64,000 nucleotides of DNA, from assembly GCF_039555335.1 (NCBI RefSeq), contig NW_027305508.1:186001-250000 (forward strand), given 5' to 3'. The translations under genes were made by a program, and so were the position numbers. A model generated the notes under the pieces. That model was not told the DNA's origin. It did not search any database and saw only the letters and a program-made list of their open reading frames with translations. Within the stretch, counting starts at the first letter, position 1; every line of letters begins with the position of its first letter. Of this stretch, positions 44,521 to 55,800 are shown piece after piece. The DNA is from Amphiura filiformis (Eukaryota > Echinodermata > Ophiuroidea > Amphilepidida > Amphiuridae).

Positions 44521-44808
44521 GCAGTCAAGTTAGCTCAATCGATAAGGCATTCGACTATGGTGCGAGAGGTTGCGGGTTCGAACCCTGGCGGTGCCTAGTT
44601 TGCTCTCGTGGAAAAATTGAGTTTGCTTGAAATTCCCCTGGACAAGGAACTTACTGCTAATTGTCTTGTTGTAACCCGTACGAAACTCGGGGAGCTGATC
44701 CTGGTTGCGATGGTTATTTGTGGAATGTCTAGTGTGTGCGCTCGTGAAGCAGCAAAGTCCCTGAATTGTTGTTTAATGGTTTATGGAATTAATGAATTTT
44801 TTTTTTAA
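44521..44808 (+). mobile_element. tRNA-derived SINE
   Basis: The head contains a polymerase III A box (TTAGCTCAATCGATAAGG, 44530-44547) and a B box (GGTTCGAACCC, 44575-44585) at tRNA spacing. A tRNA-unrelated body with CCCCTGGACAAGGAACTTAC follows, then a T-rich 3' end. The 5' part cannot fold into a full tRNA acceptor stem, so this is a SINE and not a tRNA gene. Apparent ORFs over it are meaningless. Confidence 0.75.
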
Positions 44809-44975
44809 CTTGAATACAATTTAGGACATTTACAGTTCATTTGTGCTGTACAGTCACATATGAACAAAACTGTTCAAATGTTGATTGTATTTCTTCTATG
44901 CCCTTAAAAAATATGTTATTTTGACCCACTTCCTGTATTGTTACAGATAGGGAGTAGGGCTCAGCTATAACTTCC

Positions 44976-45417
44976 ATCTGATTCCAGTGACACCTCATGT
45001 ATATGTGACACGATCAAGGGAAATGAGTCGGATGTCGCTAATATTGATTTTGAGATATTGGCAAAGAAAGTGTTAAAATTCTTTTGTTTTATATTGTTGA
45101 TTGATAAATTGACATAACTTAGCAAAGAAAAGTCATATCAACATGGGGTTTTCAGTTTCTGAAAGCTCTAATTGTCCTCTTTAGAAACTTATGTAATCCT
45201 CATTTTCGACCAGGGTTTACATGCGACTCATTCCCCTTGATCATGTCACATATTATTACCAGGGTAGGATTGGGCAAATGTTCTCTGAGGGACATGGAAA
45301 CTAGCACTACATGTATGGCCTTGTTATATTGAATTTTCAAGTAGAATGCTAATACATATTACATTACATTCAAAGGTCCAGGGAAAAAACTGAGGTGTCA
45401 CTGGAGCTGGATTAGAT
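44976..45417. mobile_element. TIR element
   Basis: ATCTGATTCCAGTGACACCT and the complementary AGGTGTCACTGGAGCTGGAT are the outer arms. Inner arms GTGACACGATCAAGGGAAAT and ATTCCCCTTGATCATGTCAC lie near 45007 and 45230. Noncoding centre. Confidence 0.55.
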
Positions 45418-45430
45418 AATTTGTATAAAC

Positions 45431-45624
45431 TAAAATTAATTTTGTATTACTTCCGTGGTCCAAGCTGTGCGCCAAGCGTAGATGAGCGTACACACAGAAG
45501 AAATAAACAATCACTCTGATTGGCTGATCAACGCACTAGACAACAAGCCGGTTGACCCATTAGTTGTCAGAGTGGCGCGTAGTAGGCGTACCCGGACCAC
45601 GGAAGTAATAAAAAATTAACTTTA
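45431..45624. mobile_element. TA-flanked MITE, intact copy
   Basis: Ends TAAAATTAATTTTGTATTAC and the complement of GTAATAAAAAATTAACTTTA, with TTCCGTGGTCC just inside. This 194-bp copy provides the empty-site sequence for the split copy at 36591-38544. Confidence 0.7.
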
Positions 45625-46648
45625 GTTACATTAAATAGGACGTCATCAATTATTTGGTTTGTTCCCTTTTGGACATGTGAAAAGTCAGTGTTAGCTAAAT
45701 TTCACTCTTGGTTCCCAGACTTGGTTACATGACCAATATATGTTTTTAAACAAGATTATCTGTGTATTTTGTAGAAAGTTTTGGTGATATTTTGTGAATG
45801 TGGTAGAAGTAGCAATTGTAAAAGCATCACAGGATTTGTAATAAAACATGCCAAGGAAGAAAGATGGTTGTGTGTGGCATTATGACCATGTGTAATCAAT
45901 TTGTTCATTAATTACCCCCACCCCACCCCATTCAAAGGATTGCTACTTACACATGTATATCATGTACTTGTGTTTTGTCAATTAACCCAGGGGTATGTCC
46001 AGGTTGGCTATTAAACGTAAGGCGAATTTATACTTCATCACTGAGCGATGAGCAATTGGGTTCTAGCTAATTAAAGTAGAGCACTTGTGGTTGCTTTGCA
46101 TTGCGAAAAGTTTGTATTGCATTGTTCACTCGACGATGGAGTATAAATTGAGCTTTAATCCGTCTTGGAAGACTTGAATCCTGGATTTGAAGACCGTGGG
46201 GAGGAGTCTGGGCTTAATACCTTTCGTCATTTAACATCTAGATGCACAATTACTGCCACTGGTATAGCTGCAAGAGTGATGACCTTCCCCTGACAAATTT
46301 GGGGTCCTTCCACCATCCCCCTCGCCCCATGCAGCTGCAGAGCTTTTCCTTTGTAACTTTTGTGTCTTTACATAAGGGAGAATTAGTTTAAAATTACAGC
46401 AATATTTTAAAATCAACTTTTGCTTTTGCAAGTTGGGCCGCCACCCCCTCAACAGAGACTTCCCCCTTGACAAAATTTACAGCTACACCACTGGTCATCA
46501 CTGCATTGTGCTACTGATGGCAACTCGAATAAAGACAACATAAAAAGATTCAGGATTCAAGGAGAGGGTTAGCTAAGTTGAGACCCAATAGAGACTGAGT
46601 GTTATTTTAGAATATGCATGATTTTGTGAAATTTGTAGTTTGGTTTAA
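45625..46648. other. Noncoding stretch with one weak inverted repeat
   Basis: GAATTTATACTTCATC near 46024 and GATGGAGTATAAATTG near 46136 form inverted arms of a possible 130-bp MITE. No gene was recognised. Confidence 0.4.
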
Positions 46649-46984
46649 AGGGGCATTTCGTGATCCACAGCCTCATCCCCCCACTTTTCCCAAAAAAGTT
46701 GAGATTTTACACCACTGGATACCTCTGGCTACATAATATTTATGTACCAAATATTTCTTGCAGATTAATTCGTTTAGCAAAAATATCGCCAAATTTTAAT
46801 TTCGTTCTGGTCCACCAGAACGAAATTACAACACATTGTCTATGGAGCAGTGTAATACACATAACCATGCATAACTCGCAAACGCAAAATCGGAATCAAC
46901 TGAAATTTTGGAAATAAGCTTCTTTCGTGGATATCTACTGAAAAATGTCATAAAAAGAGGATGCTAGGATCACGAAATCCTTCT
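46649..46984. mobile_element. MITE flanked by TTAA with central hairpin
   Basis: The outer arms CATTTCGTGATCC and GGATCACGAAATCC sit just inside TTAA (46645-46648, 46985-46988). A perfect 14-bp hairpin, AATTTCGTTCTGGT / ACCAGAACGAAATT, is centred at 46812. Likely a piggyBac- or Kolobok-type non-autonomous element. Confidence 0.5.
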
Positions 46985-47394
46985 TTAAGTTCTCATATTC
47001 ATAACAAAGCACTATAAAGTGGACTGCAAACTCAAACTGACAACAGCAAAGTATGTTAACTTGCAGTTAGATTACATTATAGCCTACCTGGAATTAAAAA
47101 GGGAAAAAATTGTCACAATCCTATTGTATATAAATACAATATTGGATAATTTTTTTAAGTTCTCATTTTAAAACTAGAGCGATAACCGCACCATAGCTGA
47201 ACCATGTGGCTTCGGCCGTATATTGTGGTAGGCCTATACCACTGTCACCCGGAGTCTGTAATAATCTCGAAATGCTACGAAGGTATGACCGCCCGAATGA
47301 TGTTAATGAAAGAGGAAAAGTAAACAATATAAAATGAACTAGAGCATTGCCGTTTTAATATACCTTGATCGTGAGAAACTGGCATTGGCATTTT

Positions 47395-47935
47395 GAAAAC
47401 TTGACTTTTGACCTCTGTATGACCCCTTATGACCTTAAATGAATTTTAAAATATTTAAAACATGTTAAGAATGTCATAAGGATCATTGCATTTAAATTTC
47501 AGCTCAATTGAAGCATTTTGAAAACTTGACCTTTGACCCCTTTATTGCCCCTTAATGACCTTAAATGAATTTTAAAATATTTTCAACATGTTTAGAATGT
47601 CATAAGGATCATTATTTAAATTTCAGCTCAATCGAGCATTTTGGAAAACTTGACCTTTGACCCCTTTATGACCCCTTAATGACCTGAAATGAATCTTAAA
47701 ATATTTTTTAAATCTTTAGAATGTCATAAGGATCATTGCATTTAAATTTCAGCTCAATTGGAGCATTTTGAGAACCTTGACCTTTGACCCCTTAATGACC
47801 TTATATAAATCTTTAAATGTTTTAAACATGTTTAGAATGTCACAAGGATCATTGCATTTAAATTTAAGCTCAATCGGAGCATTTTCAGTTAAAATGACCT
47901 TTTTTGATCCCTGTGACCCCTGGATGACCTCCGAC
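47395..47935. repeat. Tandem array, about 120-bp unit, with DR1-like motifs
   Basis: Four to five copies spaced 126, 124 and 116 bp, judged by GTCATAAGGATCATTGCATT. Each contains TTGACCTTTGACC or a variant (47401, 47526, 47650 and 47777). The complement is GGTCAAAGGTCA, a perfect DR1 nuclear-receptor element of the HNF4/RXR type. Whether any receptor binds is unknown. Confidence 0.8.
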
Positions 47936-48245
47936 GTTTGGAAATATTTTTATTATATTCTTTATGTTTTCCTCTTTCATATGACACCACTCATGGGGTC
48001 ATACCTTCGTGGCATTTAGAGATATGTCCATTTCAGACCAAATGGTTAGTCAGTTAGTAAGCTAGTAACTTAGTAAGCTAGTAATTAAGCTAGTAAGTAA
48101 GTAAGCTAGTAACATTCACTCTTATAGGCTGATACCATTTCATGGTTCAGCAAAAACTAAAAGTTGCAAAGAAGTGGCTCTAAATCTGCAAGATGGGGCA
48201 GCCGGGGACCAACTGCCCCAGCCCATGCCCTGTCATTCACACAAT
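47936..48245. other. Noncoding spacer
   Basis: Contains a TAGTAAGCTAGTAA simple repeat at about 48050-48112. Nothing else recognised. Confidence 0.4.
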
Positions 48246-48568
48246 TAGGGGGCTAGCATTTTCTTCGGAAGGAGGGTCCCAAATATACGGGGGGGGGAGG
48301 GGTCATACATTTTTGGAAAGAAAAATATAAGATTTTTGATGAACAAAATGTAGGGCCTAGTGAGTCACAAGATGACCACAGATAGTTTTTATTTTATTCA
48401 AAAAGACTGATTTCAATACAATTCATAGCCTGTTTAGGGAGGGGGTAAGGTGTATCGGTGGTGGGGGTCATAAAATATTTGTTGCTGAAATAGGGGGGTC
48501 ACAATTTTATTGATGCTGACTTTTGGAAAATTTGGGACCCCCTTCCGAAGAAAATGATAGCCCCCTTA
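48246..48568. mobile_element. G-rich MITE, copy 2
   Basis: AGGGGGCTAGCATTTTCTTC at the left mirrors GAAGAAAATGATAGCCCCCT at the right. The interior parallels 9991-10313 throughout. Confidence 0.65.
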
Positions 48569-48928
48569 TACATTCATTCCACTTGGATGATGGGATGTTA
48601 CAATCAACATTCACTTTAATATTCATTACATTCCCTACAGGGGGGTCTTGATTTTAGATTGGGTAGGGAATGTGCGACTGTGATTCCATAGGCTTACCCC
48701 AAAATTATACCAAATTTGTTCACAAAAATGAGACCCCAAAATTAACTAATTTTCTATTTGTACGGTGTCCAATTCTGGGAAATTTGCACAAATTTTGATT
48801 TGTAAAACAATGAAGAATCTGCATTTTTCCCAGATTTTGGGGGACAATTTTGAAAACAAAACATTCATTTTTTTTTGAAAATTGCCTGCATGTAGGGGCC
48901 TATGTGGCTTGGCCATTTTAGTGGAAAC

Positions 48929-49287
48929 CAGTGGCGTAGATTTCTTTTTGACATTGGGGGGGATGAAGTTGCAAAAATATCTCGAAGTATACTGAATCCA
49001 GCACCTTTCGGCTCCAGAATAAGTTTATGGAACAAATGCGTGCAAGTGCAAAAATGTTTGCCATTTGGTATAGCTAAAATAGTTGAAATATGGTGCATAA
49101 GTGGAATAAATTCGCGCGAAGCACGAAAAAATTTGCACTTTGGGGGCTAAAATGGCCAAATATGAGGTTAATTTGATTCGAAACCCACATACAGCCGTCA
49201 ACATTGGGGGGGGGGGAGATGATTGTATGGACCACCCCCCAATATTGGGGGGATAAATCCCCCATCCCTCCGGGATCTACGCCTATG
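48929..49287. mobile_element. hAT-like MITE family B, copy 2
   Basis: CAGTGGCGTAGATTTC...ATCTACGCCTATG, with the exact 8-bp duplication GTGGAAAC (48921-48928, 49288-49295). It contains long G and C runs. Confidence 0.75.
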
Positions 49288-49439
49288 GTGGAAACAGGGA
49301 TATGCAGCAGATTCGGGGTCTTGGCAGAAAAAAGTACATTTTTCATAATAAGTAAATATTGTCCAAAAATTGATACTAATTTCAGGTTCAGTATTCGGGT
49401 AGAGTTCAGAGTCCCAGCTGCACATTCCCACCCAACCGA

Positions 49440-49660
49440 AAGTTGAGGACCCGCTTTCCCCTGGAAAATGCCAAAAAATGCCCCCCCCCCGCCCCAATAT
49501 CTTGCCTAAAATTGCTTGCCCTCCACTCTCGCCCTGCCAAAAAACATTGCCCCCCCCCCTCGCCTTGCCAAAAATTGCTCCCCCCTTCCATTTCCCCCTC
49601 ATCCAATTTTACCCCCCCCCCTCAATTTTACCCTCCCCAGGGCTCACTCATAGGCCCCTG
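49440..49660. repeat. C-rich low-complexity block
   Basis: Runs of 7-10 C separated by TTGCCAAAAA-like spacers. In complement this resembles the G-rich minisatellite at 4977-5355. Proline- and glycine-rich frames across it are artefacts. Confidence 0.6.
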
Positions 49661-49825
49661 AAATACATTCATCCCCCATTCATACATTCAGTCATAAGTA
49701 TTTCAGCTTTCCTTCATTTTACTAGCTATTCATCCACAAAGGGAGGGGGGGGGGGCAATTAAAAGTTAGAGGACTTTTATTTTACAAAATCCCATAATGC
49801 AATTCTTTCTTATGATTTGGCAAAT

Positions 49826-49840
49826 CCAAGATGGCGGCCT
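49826..49840 (+). promoter_or_regulatory. YY1-like site over the GGA start codon
   Basis: CCAAGATGGCGGCC matches the YY1 consensus AANATGGCGGC. It includes the ATG itself, an arrangement known from many TATA-less housekeeping genes. No TATA box is visible upstream. Confidence 0.4.
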
Positions 49841-49873
49841 CCGATGACGGGGAAACACTCGAAACGCTCCTCA
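49831..49873 (+). CDS. GGA: GGA exon 1
   Basis: Encodes MAASDDGETLETLL plus the first base of the next codon. The donor GTAAGTG follows. The start is supported by the in-frame join to the VHS domain. Confidence 0.9.
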
Positions 49874-52800
49874 GTAAGTGATGAAAAAGCATTGTAAACC
49901 GTAAATAGAGATAAAATGATCACCCAGATCGTAAAGATATAATACGAATGAGTGCAACTGTGCTATCAATACTCAAAATAATGGCGATCTACTCTTGAAA
50001 GACTGGTGGTCTAATTGTTAAATGGGCGTGCAGTTTTGGAAAAGGGTGCTGAATTTTGAACCCATCAGCCATTGAACACAAAAATCGGTATCACAATATT
50101 GTGTCGAGTTCTGGTACGTGTTGTGTCCTCATTGCACGATGTATACAATCATGACAATGGACAAGATGGGCGTATATACTATATGCTTTGTAAGAATTGT
50201 TTTAAAATTTAAATCAATGTTGTACTTTTTTTTTTAAACACTAACTAAAACGGACCTTTTCCGTTTTTGGTGACCATGTTTCACTGGGGCTAGGCTGGTG
50301 GTGCTTACATACGTTTTCAATATTACATTTGCATGGACGGTAATTTTTTGCGAGCTCTCCACGATTCTGGCGAGTAGATGTCTTGCAATATTCATGATAT
50401 TTGGCTTATTTACCATCCAATTTATATCCTTCAATGTACCTGTATATAATATAGGTATGCTATAGTAAGAATTCCAATTGAATGAATGCAGCTTTTAACA
50501 GCTGCACTCGATCCAACCGCGATCTTATATTGCGTATTTCAAACTACAACGCGAACGCACGACCTTGCATACAATGCTATCCAATCCCTAGTGCGTTGGC
50601 ATGGTTGAATTCACTTCCGCATTACTCACGCACAGTCGCTGCACGCTGGCGTACATCGCGCAGTGTACGCAAAAATTCGTCACGCTATTGAAAGCTGCGT
50701 TCATTCAATTGGAATTCCCACTATAGGTGAATTCAAATTTGCCATCAAACTGCATCATTTTATATCAAATTAAAGCCCTAGAGTAAACAAAGCCAAAACT
50801 AAAAACCTTTTTTTCATAGCACTGCCCATAGCAAAGTTACATCTTGTCAAAGATTGACTTTTTAAAATCAAAAAGATTCAGCTAGCAAAATTCCCCAAAA
50901 CAGCATTTCGGGGGTGTTTCTAGATCTTAGTCTCATTATGATCAGCTTTTTTTAATGGAACTGCTATCAAAATCCCTCTAAAATTCCATGTGCGATTGTC
51001 TTATCACCATAAAAAATCATATATTTGGGTCAAGTGAAGTATTGAAAACATATTATGTAGGTTTCATTCTTCGGCCAGTTGTTTTAAATTTCTATGTACA
51101 TATGCATTGACATTGTCGGCGAATTTGGCTGACTAGCAAATGTGTTAACTAAGGTTTGCATGGCATACCTACTGTATATCTCTAGTCTAGCATATCCAGC
51201 ACGGTCGAAAAAGTTTTTTGAGGTTTCTGATCGTCACGATGAAACACTTTTTCAGGACACAATTTTCTCAGTTTTCCCAGCCATTTTGTTTACCCGGTGT
51301 TATCAGTGTGACCCAAAGTAATTGAGTTCATGGTGGCTGTATCGCGAACATGCATTGACGACAGAAACCGGCTGTAAACGAGGTGGGTCATCTTGTGACT
51401 TGTATTGTTTCATAACCGACCATGTTTGTCGGATGTAAGGGGATGGCTTGGAAATGATCAGACGACGGTAGCCGACATTATTTATGAGGCAACAGCCAAT
51501 AGCGTAAACAAAACAGACAATATGACGGCAACACTGCCTGGACGTTGGACGCCCCGTCCGCTTTCCGAGGTGTGTTTTTAGCTCTATTGGCCCTGTTACA
51601 GAAAAAAATTGCACAAAATATATTTCTCAGTGCAATGTATACATTTTCACATGAAAATAAATATTTTTGGATTCAAAATGAATGTGAAGAAAAAAAAAAT
51701 TATAGCCGGGAGTGGGAATCGATCTTGGGGCCCTCTGCGTGGGAGGCAAAAACCTTACCGCTAGACCACGCAAACATTGATACACGATGGGAGAAATTTT
51801 TATAAATATATTGTGCGTTATTCATACAAAACATTCATAAAACAGTACTTACAATGAGGTTCACCAGTGTCGAACCTCAACAGATTTAGACTGATAAAAT
51901 AGTGTTTAATAACATGCATACACTTTTGGAATTATTTGAGACATTTTCGTGTTTACATGTAAAACCAATGACGACGTCAAAATTCATTCAATCTTGCCAG
52001 TCTTAAGCCAGTCTCTGTGTACATACGGCTTACATGAGACTGGCAAGCGAGTCTAGCATGTAGGCCCTTGTCGTAGCCCTAGATTAGAACTCGTGGCCAT
52101 AGTATCTGTTTTTACTTAGGGCCAGAGGCAATTTACATTGAAAAACTTGTAGATCATGCTTGAACGATCCAGTACAAAAGTTAAAAGTACTTCAATGCTC
52201 AAGATCGAACCAATACAAATGTGTGTCAGGTTGCTAATTAATAAAACCCTCTTGAGAACACACAATCGTCGGTTATTGCTAAAGAAGCATTTTATACTCA
52301 ATCGCTTTTGCAGAAAACTAAATTGCACGCATGCATGACCAGTGTACTAAATCGCTGTCGTATATATTCAAAAGCGACTTTCAAAAGACTCATAGACTGA
52401 TGCATTCTGTCGGTCAAACATTAAACACATACCTTGTGTACGGTACGGTAGTTGCAAGCAACAATGATTCAGTCTAGCATGTGTAAGAGTGTAAACTCAG
52501 CTTTACACAAATATACACACAAAAGGCTGTGTTCATGAACAGTTACTTGGCCAAACATGGCAGAGCAGGGCCCGAATGTCCTATCTTCACAATGCTAATT
52601 TTCTCTACTAGCACAGAGATATACATCTAGATACATGTACATGTATGAACAGTCTTATAGTTTACATTTATAAGAAGTTGCCCTTTTCGCTTCTGCTTTG
52701 GACACCCGGCACTTTATATTTAAAGAAATAAGGCATTTAAATAATGTTTGTATAGTCCTGAACATACATGAATAAATCCTGTTCATACATGAACTTACCA

Positions 52801-55800
52801 GAACATTTTGTGAATCTTATTTTCAAAATAATAACTAAAATAAAAATAACAAATTGTAACATTTTCCTTCGTTTTCCCTACTTCATGATCGATATATCCG
52901 GGCCACCACGCACATCCCAATGAAGCCCCTTTTTTTTAAGCCCAAAGACTTGTATGTACAGTGTCTTTAAAAAATAACCAGATGATCCAGATCCATATGC
53001 AGGTCTATCCCACCGATAACACTGGGTCAAAATGATGCAAGCGGAATTGTTTTTTGTCTTCCCCCATTTTATTTTGCCCCCCCCCCCCACGACTAAGAAA
53101 GCTGGCTTCTTCCATGTGATAGACATGATACTTGAGGGATGGGGGAACTTGAAAGGAAGTACTTGAGTAGTACACTACATTGTATGCACACATTCTTTGA
53201 AATGACATCCCCCCCTAATTATTGGGAATGCTGATATCAGATCCATGATTTTTAATTGAGAATCAACTTGATTCAATCACAGAAGTCTGTTTACATGTAT
53301 CTTTGCGGGAATAATTTCATTGATTCTCGCTGAAATTGTAACCCTCTATAATACGCCATGTAATTCTTGTACTTCCTTACAGATAAAGCCACTAACCCAG
53401 CCAATCGTGAGGATGATTGGGAATATATTATGAACTTCTGTGACAGGGTCAACTTTGAACTGGAAGGGTGAGTTGAATAGTATGGATCTGTATGTGTGTG
53501 TGCAGCATGTGTGTTGGGTATGTGCAAATGTTACATGTAGTAGCAAGATTTTACATTCTTGTTATATGACATGATTTATTGCAGCACACCAAGAAAACCG
53601 GGTATATAGCATGATTCAACAAAATAAGGGCAAGAAAAAAAATAGTTTGTTTTCCCTCTGGACCAACCCAAAAACACAAAAATCTTGGGTCCCTTTATTT
53701 TTATATATAGATTCCATGGCTCATTGTATTAAGTTTTATTTTTCTCCTGTATGATATTTTTGAGAGGGGTAGAATAGTAAAAACTTTCGTTTTGGCCTAT
53801 TATTTGTCATAACTGAATTAAAAAATACATATGGAAATATAAATGTGACCTACATACATGTATAAGATCAATGTATTACCCTGCAGAAATAAACTGCTTT
53901 ATTTTTTTTAAAGCAAAATTACCAAATGGGAAAATATTTCCTGAAGGCTCTGACTTGCCTTAAGTAGTACAAAAGGAATACTACCGTAACCACTCGGGTA
54001 TAAGCCCACCCCCTAGATGGGCAATTTCACTTCAAAAATGGGGGTGGACTTATAACTGGGGAGGGGCTAGTAGTTTAATTTAAAAAATAAGAAAAATCTT
54101 CCCCATTTGTATATGCCCAATGTATCAGTAATTTCTATCATCTTTGAGTATGGAATGTTATTGTTAATTTTTAACTGATATTTTTTAAATATTTGTTCTT
54201 AAATGTGAAAGAAATGCATTGGTATGATTTAAAAACGTGTTCAAAATGACTACTGGGCTAATACCCGAGTGCACCCTTGTTCCCCAAATGGTTTGAAAAA
54301 TAGGGGATGGGCTTATAGCCGAAGGTGGGCTTATACCCGAGTGGTTACGGTAAGTAATTAAACTTTCCGACTCCACTAAACAAGGCACTAGTCAGCAAAA
54401 ACTTGAAGCTCATTACAAAATAATATTATGTTCTTTCAGTTCTTTCAATGTTGGGTTTGCTTCTAAAATTGAAGAGCAATTTTCTTTGTTTTGCCTTGTT
54501 CTGCTCAATATTAAAAAGGGATATAGCAGACAGTTGAACAATAACATTTGGTGGAAAAGGAATACAAATCTATTAACTAATGGAAATGTTACATTATTGT
54601 GTTGATCTTTTTTGCATGTTTTATTTAACCACAAATGTACTTTTTAACAATTTTACCTAAATGCAGGTGCATCATAGCCTGCAGGTTACTAGGCCACAAG
54701 ATCCAATCACCCCAAGAGCGTGAAGCAATGCAGGCATTAATAGTAGTGGAAGCATGTGTCAAGAACTGTGGCGAATTATTCCATAAAGAGATTGGAAAAT
54801 TTAGATTTCTGAATGAGATGATTAAACTTATATCACCAAAGGTAAGTTTAGTGGATCTACTTGGCAAAATCAGATTTATCTCAGAAACTTCACAATCTTA
54901 CAGACTTTTGCTATAGTATTCAGCAAGGTCCAGTAGCCATCCACTAGGACATGCCCGAGCAGTGTTCGAATTAAGGAAAAATAAATGGTTGTCCCACGGA
55001 CAACCAGGTTAAAATTTCTGGTTGTCCGTCTAAGTTTTTGGTTGTCCGTACTTGGAACAAAGTTCCCCACAACCACATGTGTACTCATACACGTACAAAG
55101 TTGAGTTTTGGCTACAGATTTATGGTTGTCCAGGGGACAACCGAATCAGTATTTTTGGTTGTCCGGCGACTTTTTTAGTTGTCCCGGGCAACCGGACAAC
55201 CAAAATTTCGAACGCTGTGCCCGAGTCATGTGATGCCACTCGGCTTATTCTGCAAATGAGGTGCCGATGTGATGACGATAGTCAAGAAATATATTTTGCA
55301 AGATCTGGATGTGCTCTGTTCATTCAGGTACATTCCGTCATTATCAGCCCATGTTGCGCTTGATACTAAATCAGTACAGAAAATTGAAATGGGAGAAATG
55401 CATTATGGGAAGAATACAATATCTTCTCTGGGCTGGATGGTGTGACATACAAGTGGTGCCAGTGAAAAGTATATTTAATACAGCTATGATCATGAGGTCT
55501 GACCTGTGATATCAATGGAAGAAACAATTTAGGATAATATGTTCTTGACTTGTTCTCATTGCAGTACCTTGGTAATAAAACAACAGAGAAAGTCAAAAAG
55601 AAGACAATTGAATTGTTATACAGCTGGCAGACTGGATTACCCAATGAAACTAAAATCAGAGAGGCATATGATATGCTGAAAAAACAAGGTAAGAGATCTA
55701 TGCCAGCTTTCAAAATTAATTAAGAATCCAGAAATTTTGCAATTTTGCAAAATGAGGGGTTTTCACCCCCACCTCGATCTCCACACTGAGGTGCTGCACC

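Noticed and set aside
44530..44590. Functional tRNA gene
   Set aside because: The A and B boxes are good, but no closing acceptor stem exists and a SINE body follows.
44424..44808. Two plus-strand ORFs
   Set aside because: They lie over a short tandem repeat and a polymerase III-type SINE.
49198..49762. ORFs rich in proline, glycine and tryptophan
   Set aside because: They run through C and G homopolymers and a MITE, with no conserved residues.
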